Shown here piece by piece: positions 17,192 through 25,854 of a stretch of DNA of 64,000 nucleotides (position 1 is the stretch's first letter; each line of letters starts with the position of its first letter). The DNA comes from Roseomonas alba. GTDB taxonomy: Bacteria > Pseudomonadota > Alphaproteobacteria > Acetobacterales > Acetobacteraceae. The position numbers and the translations under genes are program-made. The notes beneath the pieces were generated by a model, which saw only the letters and a program-made list of their open reading frames with translations, made no database searches and was not told the origin of the DNA. The stretch is from assembly GCF_019430885.1 (NCBI RefSeq), contig NZ_JAHYBZ010000010.1:163781-227780 (forward strand), read 5' to 3'.

Positions 17192-18931
17192 ATGGATGCT
17201 CTTACCCTCGCCGTCATCCAGGCCGGGTTGCAGCAGGTCTGCAACGAGATGGACCTGGCCTTCACACGCTCAGCCTTCTCGCCGGTGATCGCGGAGGCGG
17301 ATGACCGCTCCGACGGCATCTATGCCGCCGAGGATGGTGCGCTGATCGCCCAGGGCGAGGGCGGGTTGCCGGTCTTCGTCGGGGCCATGCAGCATTCGGC
17401 CGGCCACCTGATCCGGCTGATCGGCGAAGGTGCGGTCGCCGCGCCGGAACCGGGCGACATCTACATCGTCAACGACCCCTATCTGGGCGGGACGCATCTG
17501 ATGGATGTGCGCTTCGCCCGCCCCTTCTTCGTGGACGGCCAGTTGTTCTGCTGGCTGCAGAACACCGGCCACTGGCCCGACACGGGCGGTATGGTGCCGG
17601 GCGGCTTCAGCGCGCATGCGACCGAGGTCGAGCAGGAAGGTCTGCGCCTGCCCCCGGTGAAGCTGTTCAAGCGCGGGGAGATGGATCGCGAGATCCTGTC
17701 CATCATCCAGTCCAACATCCGCGTCGCCGAACAGCGCATCGGCGACATCAAGGCACAGGCCGCCGCCCTGCTGGTGGGCGAACGGCGCCTCACCGAGATC
17801 GTGGATCGCTATGGCGCGGACACGCTGCGTGAGGCGATCGCTCTGATCCGCGACCGCGCCACCGAGCGTATGCGCGCCGAAATCCGCCGCATGCCCGAAG
17901 CGACCTGGCGGGCCGAGGCCTTCGTCGATTCGGATGGCGTGGTGAACGAGCCGCTGCGCATCGCGCTCGCCGTCACGCGGCGCGGCGATACGCTGACCTT
18001 CGACTTCACGGGATCGTCCAAGCCCTGCGCGGGGCCGATGAATTCGGTGTGGGCCACGACCTATTCGGCCGTGTGCCTGGGCGTGAAGCACATCTTCCCC
18101 GACGTACCGATCAATGCCGGGACCTTCGCGCCGCTGGAGATCATCCGGCCGGAAGGCACCTTCCTCGATGCGCGGTATCCGCGGCCGGTTTCGGGCTGCG
18201 CGGCGGAAGTCAGCCAGCGCATCGCGGAGGCCGTGTTCCTGTGCCTGGTGCAGGCGCTGCCGGATGAGGTGACGGCGGCTCCGGCGGGGACGTCCGGGAA
18301 CTTCGCGCTGGGTGGGTTCGATCCCGCGCGTGGCGCCGGATATGTGATGTATCAGATCACCGGCGGTGGGTATGGCGGCAATGCGGGTGAGGACGGGCTG
18401 TCCAATGGATGCTCGACCATCGGCATCAGCAAGACCGCGCCGGTCGAGGTGATGGAGCAATATTACCCCGTGCTGTTCACGCGCTTCGCGCTGCGCGAGG
18501 GGTCGGGCGGCGCCGGCGCGCATCGCGGCGGTTTCGGCGTGCATTACGAGGTCGAGCTGCTGCGTGGCGAGGCGCGGGCGTCCTTCGTCATGGACCATGG
18601 CCGCTTTGGCCCACCTGGCGTGCTCGGAGGCGGCGATGGCGCACCCAATGTGGTGCGCATCCATCGGAGCGGCGAGACGACCATTCCGCCGCATCTGTCG
18701 AAGGACCAGGGCATTGCATTGTCGCCCGGCGACCGCGTGGAGGTGATGACGCCCGGCGGTGGCGGCTATGGCGATCCCTTCGCACGCGATCCCGCGCTGG
18801 TCGCCCGTGACGTGCGCCGCGGCTACTACACGGCGCAGCAGGCGTCGGCATTGTGGGGCGTGGCAATCGCCGCCGATGGAAGCGTCGATATCGCCGCCAC
18901 CTCCGCCCTCCGTCGGGGGGTCGCCGCCTGA
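17192..18931 (+). CDS. hyuB: Hydantoinase/5-oxoprolinase subunit B
   Basis: The 579-residue protein opens MDALTLAVIQAGLQQVCNEM and carries the family motifs VNDPYLGGTHLMDV, a GGYGGNAGEDGLSNGCSTIG loop and the end-region GDRVEVMTPGGGGYGDP. It forms the second half of the ATP-dependent ring-opening enzyme with HyuA. ATG 17192 is chosen; the open frame begins three codons earlier with TTG. Unlike the tightly coupled upstream genes it is separated from hyuA by 142 bases filled with an inverted repeat, so its translation is probably set independently. Confidence 0.9.
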   Translation: MDALTLAVIQAGLQQVCNEMDLAFTRSAFSPVIAEADDRSDGIYAAEDGALIAQGEGGLPVFVGAMQHSAGHLIRLIGEGAVAAPEPGDIYIVNDPYLGGTHLMDVRFARPFFVDGQLFCWLQNTGHWPDTGGMVPGGFSAHATEVEQEGLRLPPVKLFKRGEMDREILSIIQSNIRVAEQRIGDIKAQAAALLVGERRLTEIVDRYGADTLREAIALIRDRATERMRAEIRRMPEATWRAEAFVDSDGVVNEPLRIALAVTRRGDTLTFDFTGSSKPCAGPMNSVWATTYSAVCLGVKHIFPDVPINAGTFAPLEIIRPEGTFLDARYPRPVSGCAAEVSQRIAEAVFLCLVQALPDEVTAAPAGTSGNFALGGFDPARGAGYVMYQITGGGYGGNAGEDGLSNGCSTIGISKTAPVEVMEQYYPVLFTRFALREGSGGAGAHRGGFGVHYEVELLRGEARASFVMDHGRFGPPGVLGGGDGAPNVVRIHRSGETTIPPHLSKDQGIALSPGDRVEVMTPGGGGYGDPFARDPALVARDVRRGYYTAQQASALWGVAIAADGSVDIAATSALRRGVAA

Positions 18932-18954
18932 TGCGCCTGATGCTCCCTGGTGAC

Positions 18955-18998
18955 AGACAAAAGAAGGAGGGGGTCCGGGGGAGTTCACTCCCCCGCCC
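18955..18998. repeat. Second copy of the GGAGGGGG...CTCCCCCG repeat
   Basis: This matches the right arm of the hyuA-hyuB repeat (17140-17181) with a few substitutions: AAAAGAAGGAGGGGG, then a CGGGGGAG/CTCCCCCG hairpin. It fills most of the gap between hyuB and the reductase-like gene. Confidence 0.75.
18976..18995 (+). promoter_or_regulatory. Start-proximal hairpin before the reductase-like gene
   Basis: An 8-base perfect stem CGGGGGAG/CTCCCCCG with loop TTCA ends 12 bases before ATG 19008. The GGGGGAG that would serve as ribosome-binding site is again inside the stem. Confidence 0.55.
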
Positions 18999-19007
18999 TT
19001 CGCTGCC

Positions 19008-20492
19008 ATGACCAATCGCACCGCCCGCAGCGAAAAGTTCGGCGCCGCCGAGGGTGACGGCATCATCCGCTGCGATGCCTGTCCTGTCCTCTGCCGCATC
19101 CGCCCCGGCCGGTCCGGCGCGTGTTCGCGCTATGCCAACGACAATGGCGTGCTGGTCCGCACCGATCCCGCGCTCGCCCTGATGCATGCTGTTGAGGGCA
19201 ACCAGCCTTTGGTGCCCTTCGCGCAGGCGGAGTGGGACGGCACGCTGATCGACCCGTCGCGCGTCTTCGTCACCGGCGTGGGGTCCGGAACCACCTATCC
19301 CGACTACAAGCCCGCGCCCTTCATCGTCGGTGCGCAGCATGACGGCGTGGACACCGTCACCGTCGTGACGGAGGGCATGTTCAGCTATTGCGGCGTGAAG
19401 GTGAAGATCGACACCGACCGCCATCTGGGCCCCGAGGCTGCGCCGGTGCGGGTGAAGGGCGAGCAGGTCGGCCATGTCACGACCGCCGAATACGGGTCGC
19501 AGATGCTGTCCATCGGCGGCGTCCGGCATCTGACCGGCGGGTCGAAGAAGGAAGGCGTCGTGACCTGCGAGACGCTGTTGAAGCTCTGCGATGCCGAGGC
19601 GGTGGAGATGACCATAGATGGTGGCCACGCCGTTGTCGTGCAGGCCGGCGCGGCGCCGATCGTCGATGGCGTGCCGGAACTCCGCATGCGCGTAGGCTGC
19701 GGCAGCGCGACGGTCGGCATCTTCGCGCAGCAATGGCTGGGGCATGTGGATGAGGTGATCGTGGTCGACGACCACATCACAGGCGTGCTGTCGGAACACC
19801 AGGCCGGCAAGGTGCTGGCCATGAAGCCGACAGGCATCCGCGTGCGCGGGCGGCGGTCGACGCCGGGGCGGTATTTCCAGGTGGCGCAGCCGGGCCTCGG
19901 CTGGGGCGGGACGGACATCACAGATCCGCTCGAGATCATCGAGAGCATCGACCCCAGGATGGCATGGCCCGGGCTCCGGCTGCTGATGACCAGCACCACC
20001 GGCGATCACGCGCTGTATTGCGTGCTGGACGAGGCGCTGCGGCCCGTCGAGGCCGAGATGCCGGCCGCCGTGCGCATGGTGGTCGATCGCATCGGGGAGA
20101 ATTGCGAGCCGTCGCTGTGTTCGGTGGTCTTCATGGCCGGCGCCGGGGGATCGCTGCGCGCGGGTGTGACAGAAAACCCGGTACTGCTGACGCGTTCGGT
20201 CGCGCGGGGAGAGACACGGGTCACCATGGGCGGTGCGCCGGTCTATCTGTGGCCCGGCGGAGGCATCACCGTGATGGCCGACGTACTGCGCATGCCGAAG
20301 CACGCCTTCGGGCATGTGCCGACGCCCGCCGTGGTCGCACCGATCGAATTCACTCTGCCAAGGGCGCTGTACGAGCGGCTCGGCGGGCACATGACAGAAG
20401 TGACGCCGGTCGAGGATGTATTGCGGGGTCTCGGCGCGGATCTACGGGTCGAAACATGGCACCCGGGGAACACCTGGCCGTTCGGACGGTAA
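19008..20492 (+). CDS. 6-hydroxynicotinate reductase-like iron-sulfur protein
   Basis: The 494-residue protein resembles proteins named after 6-hydroxynicotinate reductase of Eubacterium barkeri, a ferredoxin-linked enzyme that reduces the 6-hydroxynicotinate ring to 6-oxo-tetrahydronicotinate. The N-terminal IRCDACPVLCRI plus SGACSRY supplies Cys22, Cys25, Cys29 and Cys39, a CX2CX3CX9C pattern suited to an Fe-S cluster. Further conserved-looking cysteines are in FSYCGVK (128), VTCETLLKLC (187, 194), VGCGSA (231) and GENCEPSLCS (366, 371). There is no signal peptide. It follows hyuAB with a repeat-derived leader. In this setting it likely reduces an N-heterocycle before lactam opening; the precise ring is not known. 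Confidence 0.65.
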   Translation: MTNRTARSEKFGAAEGDGIIRCDACPVLCRIRPGRSGACSRYANDNGVLVRTDPALALMHAVEGNQPLVPFAQAEWDGTLIDPSRVFVTGVGSGTTYPDYKPAPFIVGAQHDGVDTVTVVTEGMFSYCGVKVKIDTDRHLGPEAAPVRVKGEQVGHVTTAEYGSQMLSIGGVRHLTGGSKKEGVVTCETLLKLCDAEAVEMTIDGGHAVVVQAGAAPIVDGVPELRMRVGCGSATVGIFAQQWLGHVDEVIVVDDHITGVLSEHQAGKVLAMKPTGIRVRGRRSTPGRYFQVAQPGLGWGGTDITDPLEIIESIDPRMAWPGLRLLMTSTTGDHALYCVLDEALRPVEAEMPAAVRMVVDRIGENCEPSLCSVVFMAGAGGSLRAGVTENPVLLTRSVARGETRVTMGGAPVYLWPGGGITVMADVLRMPKHAFGHVPTPAVVAPIEFTLPRALYERLGGHMTEVTPVEDVLRGLGADLRVETWHPGNTWPFGR

Positions 20493-20915
20493 TGCCGGAG
20501 GGCGGCGCGCCACCCCTCCCAGAACCTCGCCAGACCGAAGGCTGCGGGAGCTCCGGATGACCTTGATGCTTCCGCTACGGAACCGAGAGGGGCTTTGCCT
20601 CTCTCGGGCTCACCCCGACAAAGGCCGAATGGCCTTTGCAAACCTCGATCTGGCGCCCTGCGCCACGGGAAGCAACATACCGGGGCCCGCTCCTGTGCAC
20701 GAAGGGCTGTTGGTGCGCCCGGTATCAGACGACCGAAGCCCAGGATGGCCAGGATCCGGGAGGGCCATCGAGGCTGCAATGCGCCGTCGATGGGAACCTG
20801 GGCGGGGTGGCCTGGAGGGGCAGAGCGTCGCGGACCGCGGCAACAACGGCATCCTGGCCACTGGACAGAGGCCGATGCCTGGCGCCGGCCATTCCCGGCG
20901 GAAGGCGTGGGCGTC
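20493..20915. other. Gene-free interval between the reductase-like and UPF0280 genes
   Basis: This 423-base stretch holds no convincing gene. At 20583-20608 lies the hairpin CCGAGAG...CTCTCGG and at 20619-20638 the hairpin CAAAGGCC/GGCCTTTG: together one copy of the two-hairpin module found elsewhere in the window. The rest (20660-20900) is GC-rich with no clear coding signal on either strand. Confidence 0.6.
20583..20665 (+). repeat. Two-hairpin intergenic module, copy A
   Basis: Hairpin 1 is CCGAGAG/CTCTCGG around GGGGCTTTGC. Hairpin 2 is a perfect CAAAGGCC/GGCCTTTG with loop GAAT, followed by a tail containing TCTGGCGCCCTGCGCC that matches CTTGGCGCCGGGCGCC in other copies. Confidence 0.8.
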
Positions 20916-21755
20916 GTGAGTTCGGTGCAGCGGCTGGCCGGCGATCGGCTGCACCTGTCGCATGGCCCCATTGACGTAGTCCTGCGGGCCTGGGGCACCC
21001 CGGATGCGGTCCGCGCGGCCGAGTCCGCTGCCATTGCCGTGTTCCCGGGCATCCTTCCCGGGCTGGCGGCGGAGCTGGCCGAGCTCCGCCGGCCGATGGC
21101 GGAGGCGCCACAGGTCGCGCATCCGATCGCGCGGCGCATGGTCGCCGCCTGCGCGCCCTTCGCTCCGGTCTTCCTGACGCCCATGGCCGCGGTGGCGGGC
21201 GCCGTGGCCGATGCGTTGCTGGCCGCGATGCTTCGGGCCGCGCCGCTGGATCGCGCCTATGTCAATAATGGTGGGGATATCGCCGTACGCGTCGCGGCAG
21301 GACAGAGCATCGCCATTGGCCTGGCCGACGATCCGCTGCGGCTTGCCCTGCAGGGTGCGCTGCTTATCACCGGCGACAGCGGCATTGGCGGCGTGGCGAC
21401 GTCGGGGCGGCATGGCCGCTCCTTCTCGCTGGGCATCGCGGATGCGGTGACGGTGCTGGCGCGGGATGCCGCAATGGCCGATGCCGCCGCGACGCTGATC
21501 GCCAATGCGGTGGATTGCGACAGCCCGGCCGTGCGCCGCGCAACCGCCGTCTCCCGCGATCCCGACAGCGACCTCGGCGAGCACCTGGTCACAGTCGATG
21601 TCGGCACCCTGTCGGCGACGGAAGTGGCACAGGCCCTCGATGCCGGCCTGGCGCGGGCGGAGGCCTTCCGCGCCGCAGGCCACATCATCGGCGCCGCAAT
21701 GCGCCTGGGTGGCGCGCTGCGCACCACAGGCCTCCCTGCCCTGCCTGCCCCCTGA
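20916..21755 (+). CDS. UPF0280 family protein (ApbE-like)
   Basis: The product is 279 residues from GTG 20916, which follows GGAAGG at about 10 bases; another in-frame GTG at 20907 is too close to that site. Family features include AHPIARRMVAACAPF, LTPMAAVAGAVADALL, DRAYVNNGGDIAVRV and GIGGVATSGRHGRSFSLGIA, the last resembling the flavin-contact strand of ApbE flavin transferases. UPF0280 proteins have no settled function. Repeated association with a reductase-like gene would fit a role in maturing or flavinylating that enzyme, which is inference. It is the last gene of the heterocycle cluster and is followed by a terminator. Confidence 0.85.
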   Translation: MSSVQRLAGDRLHLSHGPIDVVLRAWGTPDAVRAAESAAIAVFPGILPGLAAELAELRRPMAEAPQVAHPIARRMVAACAPFAPVFLTPMAAVAGAVADALLAAMLRAAPLDRAYVNNGGDIAVRVAAGQSIAIGLADDPLRLALQGALLITGDSGIGGVATSGRHGRSFSLGIADAVTVLARDAAMADAAATLIANAVDCDSPAVRRATAVSRDPDSDLGEHLVTVDVGTLSATEVAQALDAGLARAEAFRAAGHIIGAAMRLGGALRTTGLPALPAP

Positions 21756-21764
21756 ACGCAGAAA

Positions 21765-21784
21765 GGGGCGCCTTGCGGCGCCCC
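21765..21784. terminator. Bidirectional terminator between UPF0280 and ompA-like genes
   Basis: A perfect 8-base stem GGGGCGCC/GGCGCCCC with loop TTGC lies between convergent stop codons. It is flanked by GAAA on one side, giving a TTTC run on the minus strand. Confidence 0.75.
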
Positions 21785-21812
21785 CTTCCGGTCTCCGACG
21801 CTGATGCGGTGA

Positions 21813-22898
21813 TCAGCGGAGGATGATTTCCACGCGGCGGTTCTGCGGCTCGCGGGTGTTGTCCGGGGTCGGGACCAGCAGGTTGGTCTCGCCGAAGCCG
21901 CGGGCGACGATCTGGTTGCGGGGGATGCCCAGGCGAACCAGCTCGGCAGCCACGTTGTTCGCGCGGCGGATCGACAGGCCCATGTTGTACTGCGCCGAAC
22001 CCGAGGTGTCGGTGTAGCCGTTGACCTCGAGGCGGGTGACCTGCTGGGTGCGCGAGGCCTGCGCCGCTTCCGCGATGATCTGGCGGGCGCGGTCGGTCAG
22101 GTTGTCGCGGTTCCAGTCGAAGAACACCAGGAAGGTGCGGGCCGGCGGCGGGGCAACCACGGGCGCGGCCACCGGGGCGGCGGTGCGGCCGAAGTTGTAG
22201 CGGACGCCGAACAGCAGCGACCAGTTGTAGTTGTCAGCCGGGAACTTCACCGATTCACGAGCGTTGTAGGCCTGCCCGTTGACCGAGAAGTTGCCGTTGG
22301 CGCGGCCGTCGATGTCCTCGTTCGCCGTGCCGAAGAAGCGGCCTTCGGCGGTCAGCGCCAGGCCCGGAACGGCCTGGATCGGGAAGGCGAGACCGAGGAT
22401 CGCCTGGTAGGCGAAGGCGCCGTTGGTGCCGCCGACATTCACCGTGCCGGAGTTGCCGCCCGAGTTCTGGCGGAAGCCGACGCTGTCGTAGTCGTGCCAG
22501 GCATAGCCGGCGCCGACGCCGACATAGGGGAGCACCGGGCCGAGGTTGAAGTCATACAGCGCGTTGACCATCAGGCCCCAGGTGGTGGCGGTGCCACCGG
22601 CGCGCGGCGTGTTCACGCCGTTCACCTTGATGGTGTCGACGTCGTTGTTGCGGTAGTTGCCCTCGAGTTCGAGGCGCAGGCCGTTGCCGAAGCCGTAGCC
22701 GACCGAGAGAACGCCGGCCCAGCCCCACTCGAAGGAGATCGAGGTGCGGTCGCCATCGGCGGTGTCGAGATAGTTGGTCCCGAGGCCGGCACCGATGTAG
22801 ATGCCCTGCACCCGCGGATCCCAGCTCTGCGCGTTCGCGGTCGCGGCCATCGGCAGCGACAGCAGCGTCGCGGCAAGAAGCGTCTTCCTGAAGCTCAT
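21813..22898 (-). CDS. OmpA family outer-membrane beta-barrel protein
   Basis: The 361-residue product has a signal peptide (MSFRKTLLAATLLSLPMA, cleavage after NAQ), an eight-strand type barrel (about 26-230, with PYVGVGAGYAWHDY), a Pro/Ala hinge (APVAAPVVAPPPAR), and a C-terminal OmpA domain. The OmpA domain has FFDWNRDNLTDRARQI, NGYTDTSGSAQYNMGLSIRR and a terminal GFGETNLLVPT...NRRVEIILR, which bind peptidoglycan. ATG 22898 is chosen because GAGG lies six bases before it; an ATG at 22904 would leave no spacing. It probably anchors the outer membrane to the cell wall. It is a monocistronic leftward unit. Confidence 0.92.
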   Translation of the reverse strand: MSFRKTLLAATLLSLPMAATANAQSWDPRVQGIYIGAGLGTNYLDTADGDRTSISFEWGWAGVLSVGYGFGNGLRLELEGNYRNNDVDTIKVNGVNTPRAGGTATTWGLMVNALYDFNLGPVLPYVGVGAGYAWHDYDSVGFRQNSGGNSGTVNVGGTNGAFAYQAILGLAFPIQAVPGLALTAEGRFFGTANEDIDGRANGNFSVNGQAYNARESVKFPADNYNWSLLFGVRYNFGRTAAPVAAPVVAPPPARTFLVFFDWNRDNLTDRARQIIAEAAQASRTQQVTRLEVNGYTDTSGSAQYNMGLSIRRANNVAAELVRLGIPRNQIVARGFGETNLLVPTPDNTREPQNRRVEIILR

Positions 22899-23205
22899 CG
22901 TCATTCCTCGCATCCGATCCGCACCGACACCGCCGGTGCTCATGGCGCCCCCCTTCAGGGGTTCTGACGCACTAAAACACAACTTCTCGGCGCTTGCGGC
23001 GGGAACCTCATCCCGGGCTCAACATCGCCAGAGCAGTGTGGCGGCCGCGCCACACCGTGTCTCCACGGCGGCTGATCCCTCCGAGCCACGAAATTCGCCG
23101 CATCCGGCCGCGCCCGGTCTAGTCTCCGCCATGGCGGCCCCTCCCGCCGGGCCGCCGTTGCACACGGCCGGTCAACGGCCGGGCACAGGAGGAGACATCG
23201 TCGCC
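22899..23205. other. Divergent intergenic region between ompA-like and EF-G-like genes
   Basis: The 307 bases hold no gene. Next to the ompA-like start there are short hairpins in the expected leader (GCACCG/CGGTGC at 22920-22940 and CCCC-TGAA-GGGG near 22966). No convincing -35/-10 pair could be fixed. AGGAGG-type sequence precedes the rightward gene. Confidence 0.4.
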
Positions 23206-25191
23206 ATGCCCGCCACCCCACAGGATACCGCCCCAGCGTCGAGAACGCCCGACGGGGCCTGGCCTCGCGCCATCGCCCTGATCGGCCCCCAAGGCAGTGG
23301 AAAGTCGACACTGTTCGACGCGCTGCTCGCTGCCGCCGGCAGCCCCCCGCCGCGTCGCGCCGAAGGGCGCCAACGGCCCATGGGCACCGAGACGCGACTC
23401 GGTCATTGCAATTTCATGAATCAGCCCTGGGCGCTGCTCGACTGCCCGGGCTCGGTCGAATTCGTCCAGGAAGCCGCGGCGGCACTCGCCATCGCCGACC
23501 TCGCACTGGTGGTCTGCGAACCGGACCCGGCGCGCGCCGCCGCCCTCGCCCCCACCTTCCATGCGCTGGAGGCGGCCGGGCTGCCGGCCATGGTCTTCGT
23601 CAACAAGACGGATTCGCTGGGCGAGGGTCGCATCCGCGACACTATCGCGGCGCTGCAGGCCCATTCGCGCCGCCCGCTGGTGCTGCGCCAGGTGCCGATC
23701 CGCGACGGCGGCACGGTCACCGGCTATGTCGATCTTGTCAGCACGCGGGCGTATCGCTGGCGGCCGGGCGAGGCCTCGGAGCTGATCCGCATCCCCGATT
23801 CGATCCTGCCGCGAGAGGAGGAGGCGCGCGCGGCCCTCGCCGAGACGCTCGCCGACCACGACGACACGCTGCTCGAGAAGGTGGTCGAGGACACGATCCC
23901 GACGCCCGAGGACCTCTACCGCCCGCTGCATGCGGATGTCGCGGCCGGCCGCCTCGACCCCGTGCTGATCGGCGCGGCAGAGCGTCGCCACGGCGTGATG
24001 CGCCTGTGGAAGGCGCTGCGCCACGACACGCCCGCGGCCGAGGTGACCGCTTCACGCCGCGGCATCGCGCCGGAAGGCGAGGCGATCGCCCAGGTCTTTC
24101 GCACCTTCCATGCCGGCCAGGGCGGCAAGCTGAGCTTTGCGCGGATCTGGCGCGGGACGTTAAAGGATGGTGCGACGGTCAACGGGGCGCGGATCGGCGG
24201 CATCACCCGCTATCCGGCGGCCGAGGCGGCGCGCGCCGGCGAGGCTGGCCCCGGCGAGGTGGTGGCCCTCGGTCGGCTCGACCCGCTGCCGACGGGGGCG
24301 ACGCTGTCACCGTCGGGCAATGTCCCCACCTTGCCCTTCCCTGCGCCGCCGGCGCCGGTCTTCGCCGTCGCCATCGCCACCGAGGACCGCAAGGACGATG
24401 TTCGCCTGTCCGGCGCGCTGCAGCGCCTCGCCGAGGAGGACCCTGCCGTCTTCGTCCGGCACGACGCCGAGAACGGGCAGATCCTGCTCGCCGGTCAGGG
24501 CGAGATGCATCTCGGCCACGCCGTGGCGCGGCTGGCCGAGGCGCATGGCCTGCGCGTGACCACGGCCCATCCGCGCATCGCCTTCCGCGAGACCATCCGC
24601 CAGGCGGCGCGTCACCATGCGCGGCATCGCCGACAGACCGGCGGACACGGGCAGTTCGCGGATGTGACGCTCGAGGTCTCGCCCCGCCCCCGCGGCGAGG
24701 GCTTCGCCTTCGAGGACCGCATCGTCGGCGGCGCCATTCCCCGCAAATACATCCCGGCCGTGGGCGATGCGGCGGAGGAGGCATCGCGCAAGGGCCCGCT
24801 CGGCAACCCGGTGGTGGACATCGCGGTGACCCTGCTGGACGGCGCCTTCCATTCGGTCGATTCGTCCGACATGGCCTTCGCGACCGCGACGCGCATGGCG
24901 ATGCAGGAGGCGCTGGCCAAGGCGGAGCCCGTCATGCTGGAACCGGTGGACCAGGTCACGGTGCTGGTACCGCAGGATTCGACCGCCGCGGCACAGCGGC
25001 TGCTGACCGGGCGCCGTGGGCAGATCCTCGGCTACGCCGAGAAGCCCGATTGGCCCGGCTGGGACGAGGTTCAGGCACTGGTGCCCGAAGCGGAGCTGCA
25101 CGACCTCATCATCGAGCTGCGGTCGCAGACCATGGGCCTCGGCACCTATACTCGTCGCTTCGACCATCTGGCCGAGGCCCGAGCGCGCTGA
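23206..25191 (+). CDS. EF-G-like translational GTPase (elongation factor G-like protein)
   Basis: The 661-residue protein has the EF-G domain order: GTPase domain (about 20-260), domain II, then domains III-V ending with the EF-G C-terminal motif MGLGTYTRRFDHL. G1 reads GPQGSGKST instead of the GHVDHGKT-like loop of true EF-G, and G3 is DCPGS. G4 is NKTD. This P-loop and the shorter length place it in the EF-G-like (FusA2-like) group, whose members lack the normal translocation role or act in special conditions. ATG 23206 is preceded by AGGAGGAG. It is monocistronic. Confidence 0.88.
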   Translation: MPATPQDTAPASRTPDGAWPRAIALIGPQGSGKSTLFDALLAAAGSPPPRRAEGRQRPMGTETRLGHCNFMNQPWALLDCPGSVEFVQEAAAALAIADLALVVCEPDPARAAALAPTFHALEAAGLPAMVFVNKTDSLGEGRIRDTIAALQAHSRRPLVLRQVPIRDGGTVTGYVDLVSTRAYRWRPGEASELIRIPDSILPREEEARAALAETLADHDDTLLEKVVEDTIPTPEDLYRPLHADVAAGRLDPVLIGAAERRHGVMRLWKALRHDTPAAEVTASRRGIAPEGEAIAQVFRTFHAGQGGKLSFARIWRGTLKDGATVNGARIGGITRYPAAEAARAGEAGPGEVVALGRLDPLPTGATLSPSGNVPTLPFPAPPAPVFAVAIATEDRKDDVRLSGALQRLAEEDPAVFVRHDAENGQILLAGQGEMHLGHAVARLAEAHGLRVTTAHPRIAFRETIRQAARHHARHRRQTGGHGQFADVTLEVSPRPRGEGFAFEDRIVGGAIPRKYIPAVGDAAEEASRKGPLGNPVVDIAVTLLDGAFHSVDSSDMAFATATRMAMQEALAKAEPVMLEPVDQVTVLVPQDSTAAAQRLLTGRRGQILGYAEKPDWPGWDEVQALVPEAELHDLIIELRSQTMGLGTYTRRFDHLAEARAR

Positions 25192-25227
25192 GCAAAGGTG
25201 GGGGGGCGCGACGACGCCCCCCGTTCT

Positions 25228-25725
25228 TCACGCCATCAGGTCGGGCGGGACCCTTCCGCCATTCTCGGCGAGCTTCTGCATGACCTGGCGATGCAGCCAG
25301 ACATTCATGGCGGCCGTATCATCGGTGGACGCAGCATAGCCGAGTTCGCGCGCAAGTTCCCGGCGCGCCGGCAGGCTGCTGTCGATGCCGAGAAGCTTCA
25401 TCAGGTCGACGATCGAATGGCGCCAGTCGAGCTTCTGGCCCGACGCGGCCTCCATCCCGCTCAACACCGCCGCCACGTCCACCTGCGGCCGATGGGCATC
25501 GGGTGCCGAATCCGGTGCTGCCGAGAGCGGATTGGGATCCGCCGCGCCTGCCGAAGCGGGCTTCACGGAACTGTGGCCCGGGGCGTCAGGCGCGGAGTCC
25601 GGCGCGGCCGAAAGCGGCCCGTTGTCGTAGTCGGGACCCCCGGTCGCGCCGGTCGGTGCGGCATGCGGCTCGCCCTGTCCGCGACGGCCGAAGACGCCAT
25701 TCATAATCGACTGGAAGATGCTCAT
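25228..25725 (-). CDS. DUF3597 domain protein
   Basis: The 165-residue protein opens MSIFQSIMNGVFGRR and ends with the conserved DUF3597 domain (SGQKLDWRHSIVDLMKLLGI, then NVWLHRQVMQKLAENGG). The domain forms a small helical bundle of unknown function that often resembles LysM-neighbour or stress-linked proteins. The linker has a near-exact internal repeat, PLSAAPDSAPDA, about 28 residues apart. ATG 25725 with GGGAG upstream is chosen over longer in-frame starts. It is convergent with the EF-G-like gene, 36 bases away. Confidence 0.93.
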   Translation of the reverse strand: MSIFQSIMNGVFGRRGQGEPHAAPTGATGGPDYDNGPLSAAPDSAPDAPGHSSVKPASAGAADPNPLSAAPDSAPDAHRPQVDVAAVLSGMEAASGQKLDWRHSIVDLMKLLGIDSSLPARRELARELGYAASTDDTAAMNVWLHRQVMQKLAENGGRVPPDLMA

Positions 25726-25854
25726 GGCCTGGCTCCCTGTCTGCGATGCGGTGCCATGCGCCGCCCCTCCGTTGCGGGCCGATCGCCGCCCCCGGGGGCT
25801 TCCGCTTCGCGCGGCACGTGCCACACTGAACGCAACGCAAAGGGGAAACGTTGC

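Noticed and set aside
17061..18998. CRISPR-like or mobile-element interpretation of the G-rich repeats
   Set aside because: Only three imperfect copies, not regularly spaced, no cas genes and no transposase in the window.
17270..19099. 609-codon minus-strand open frame opposite hyuB
   Set aside because: hyuB motifs are clear on the plus strand; the antisense frame has no homology-like segments.
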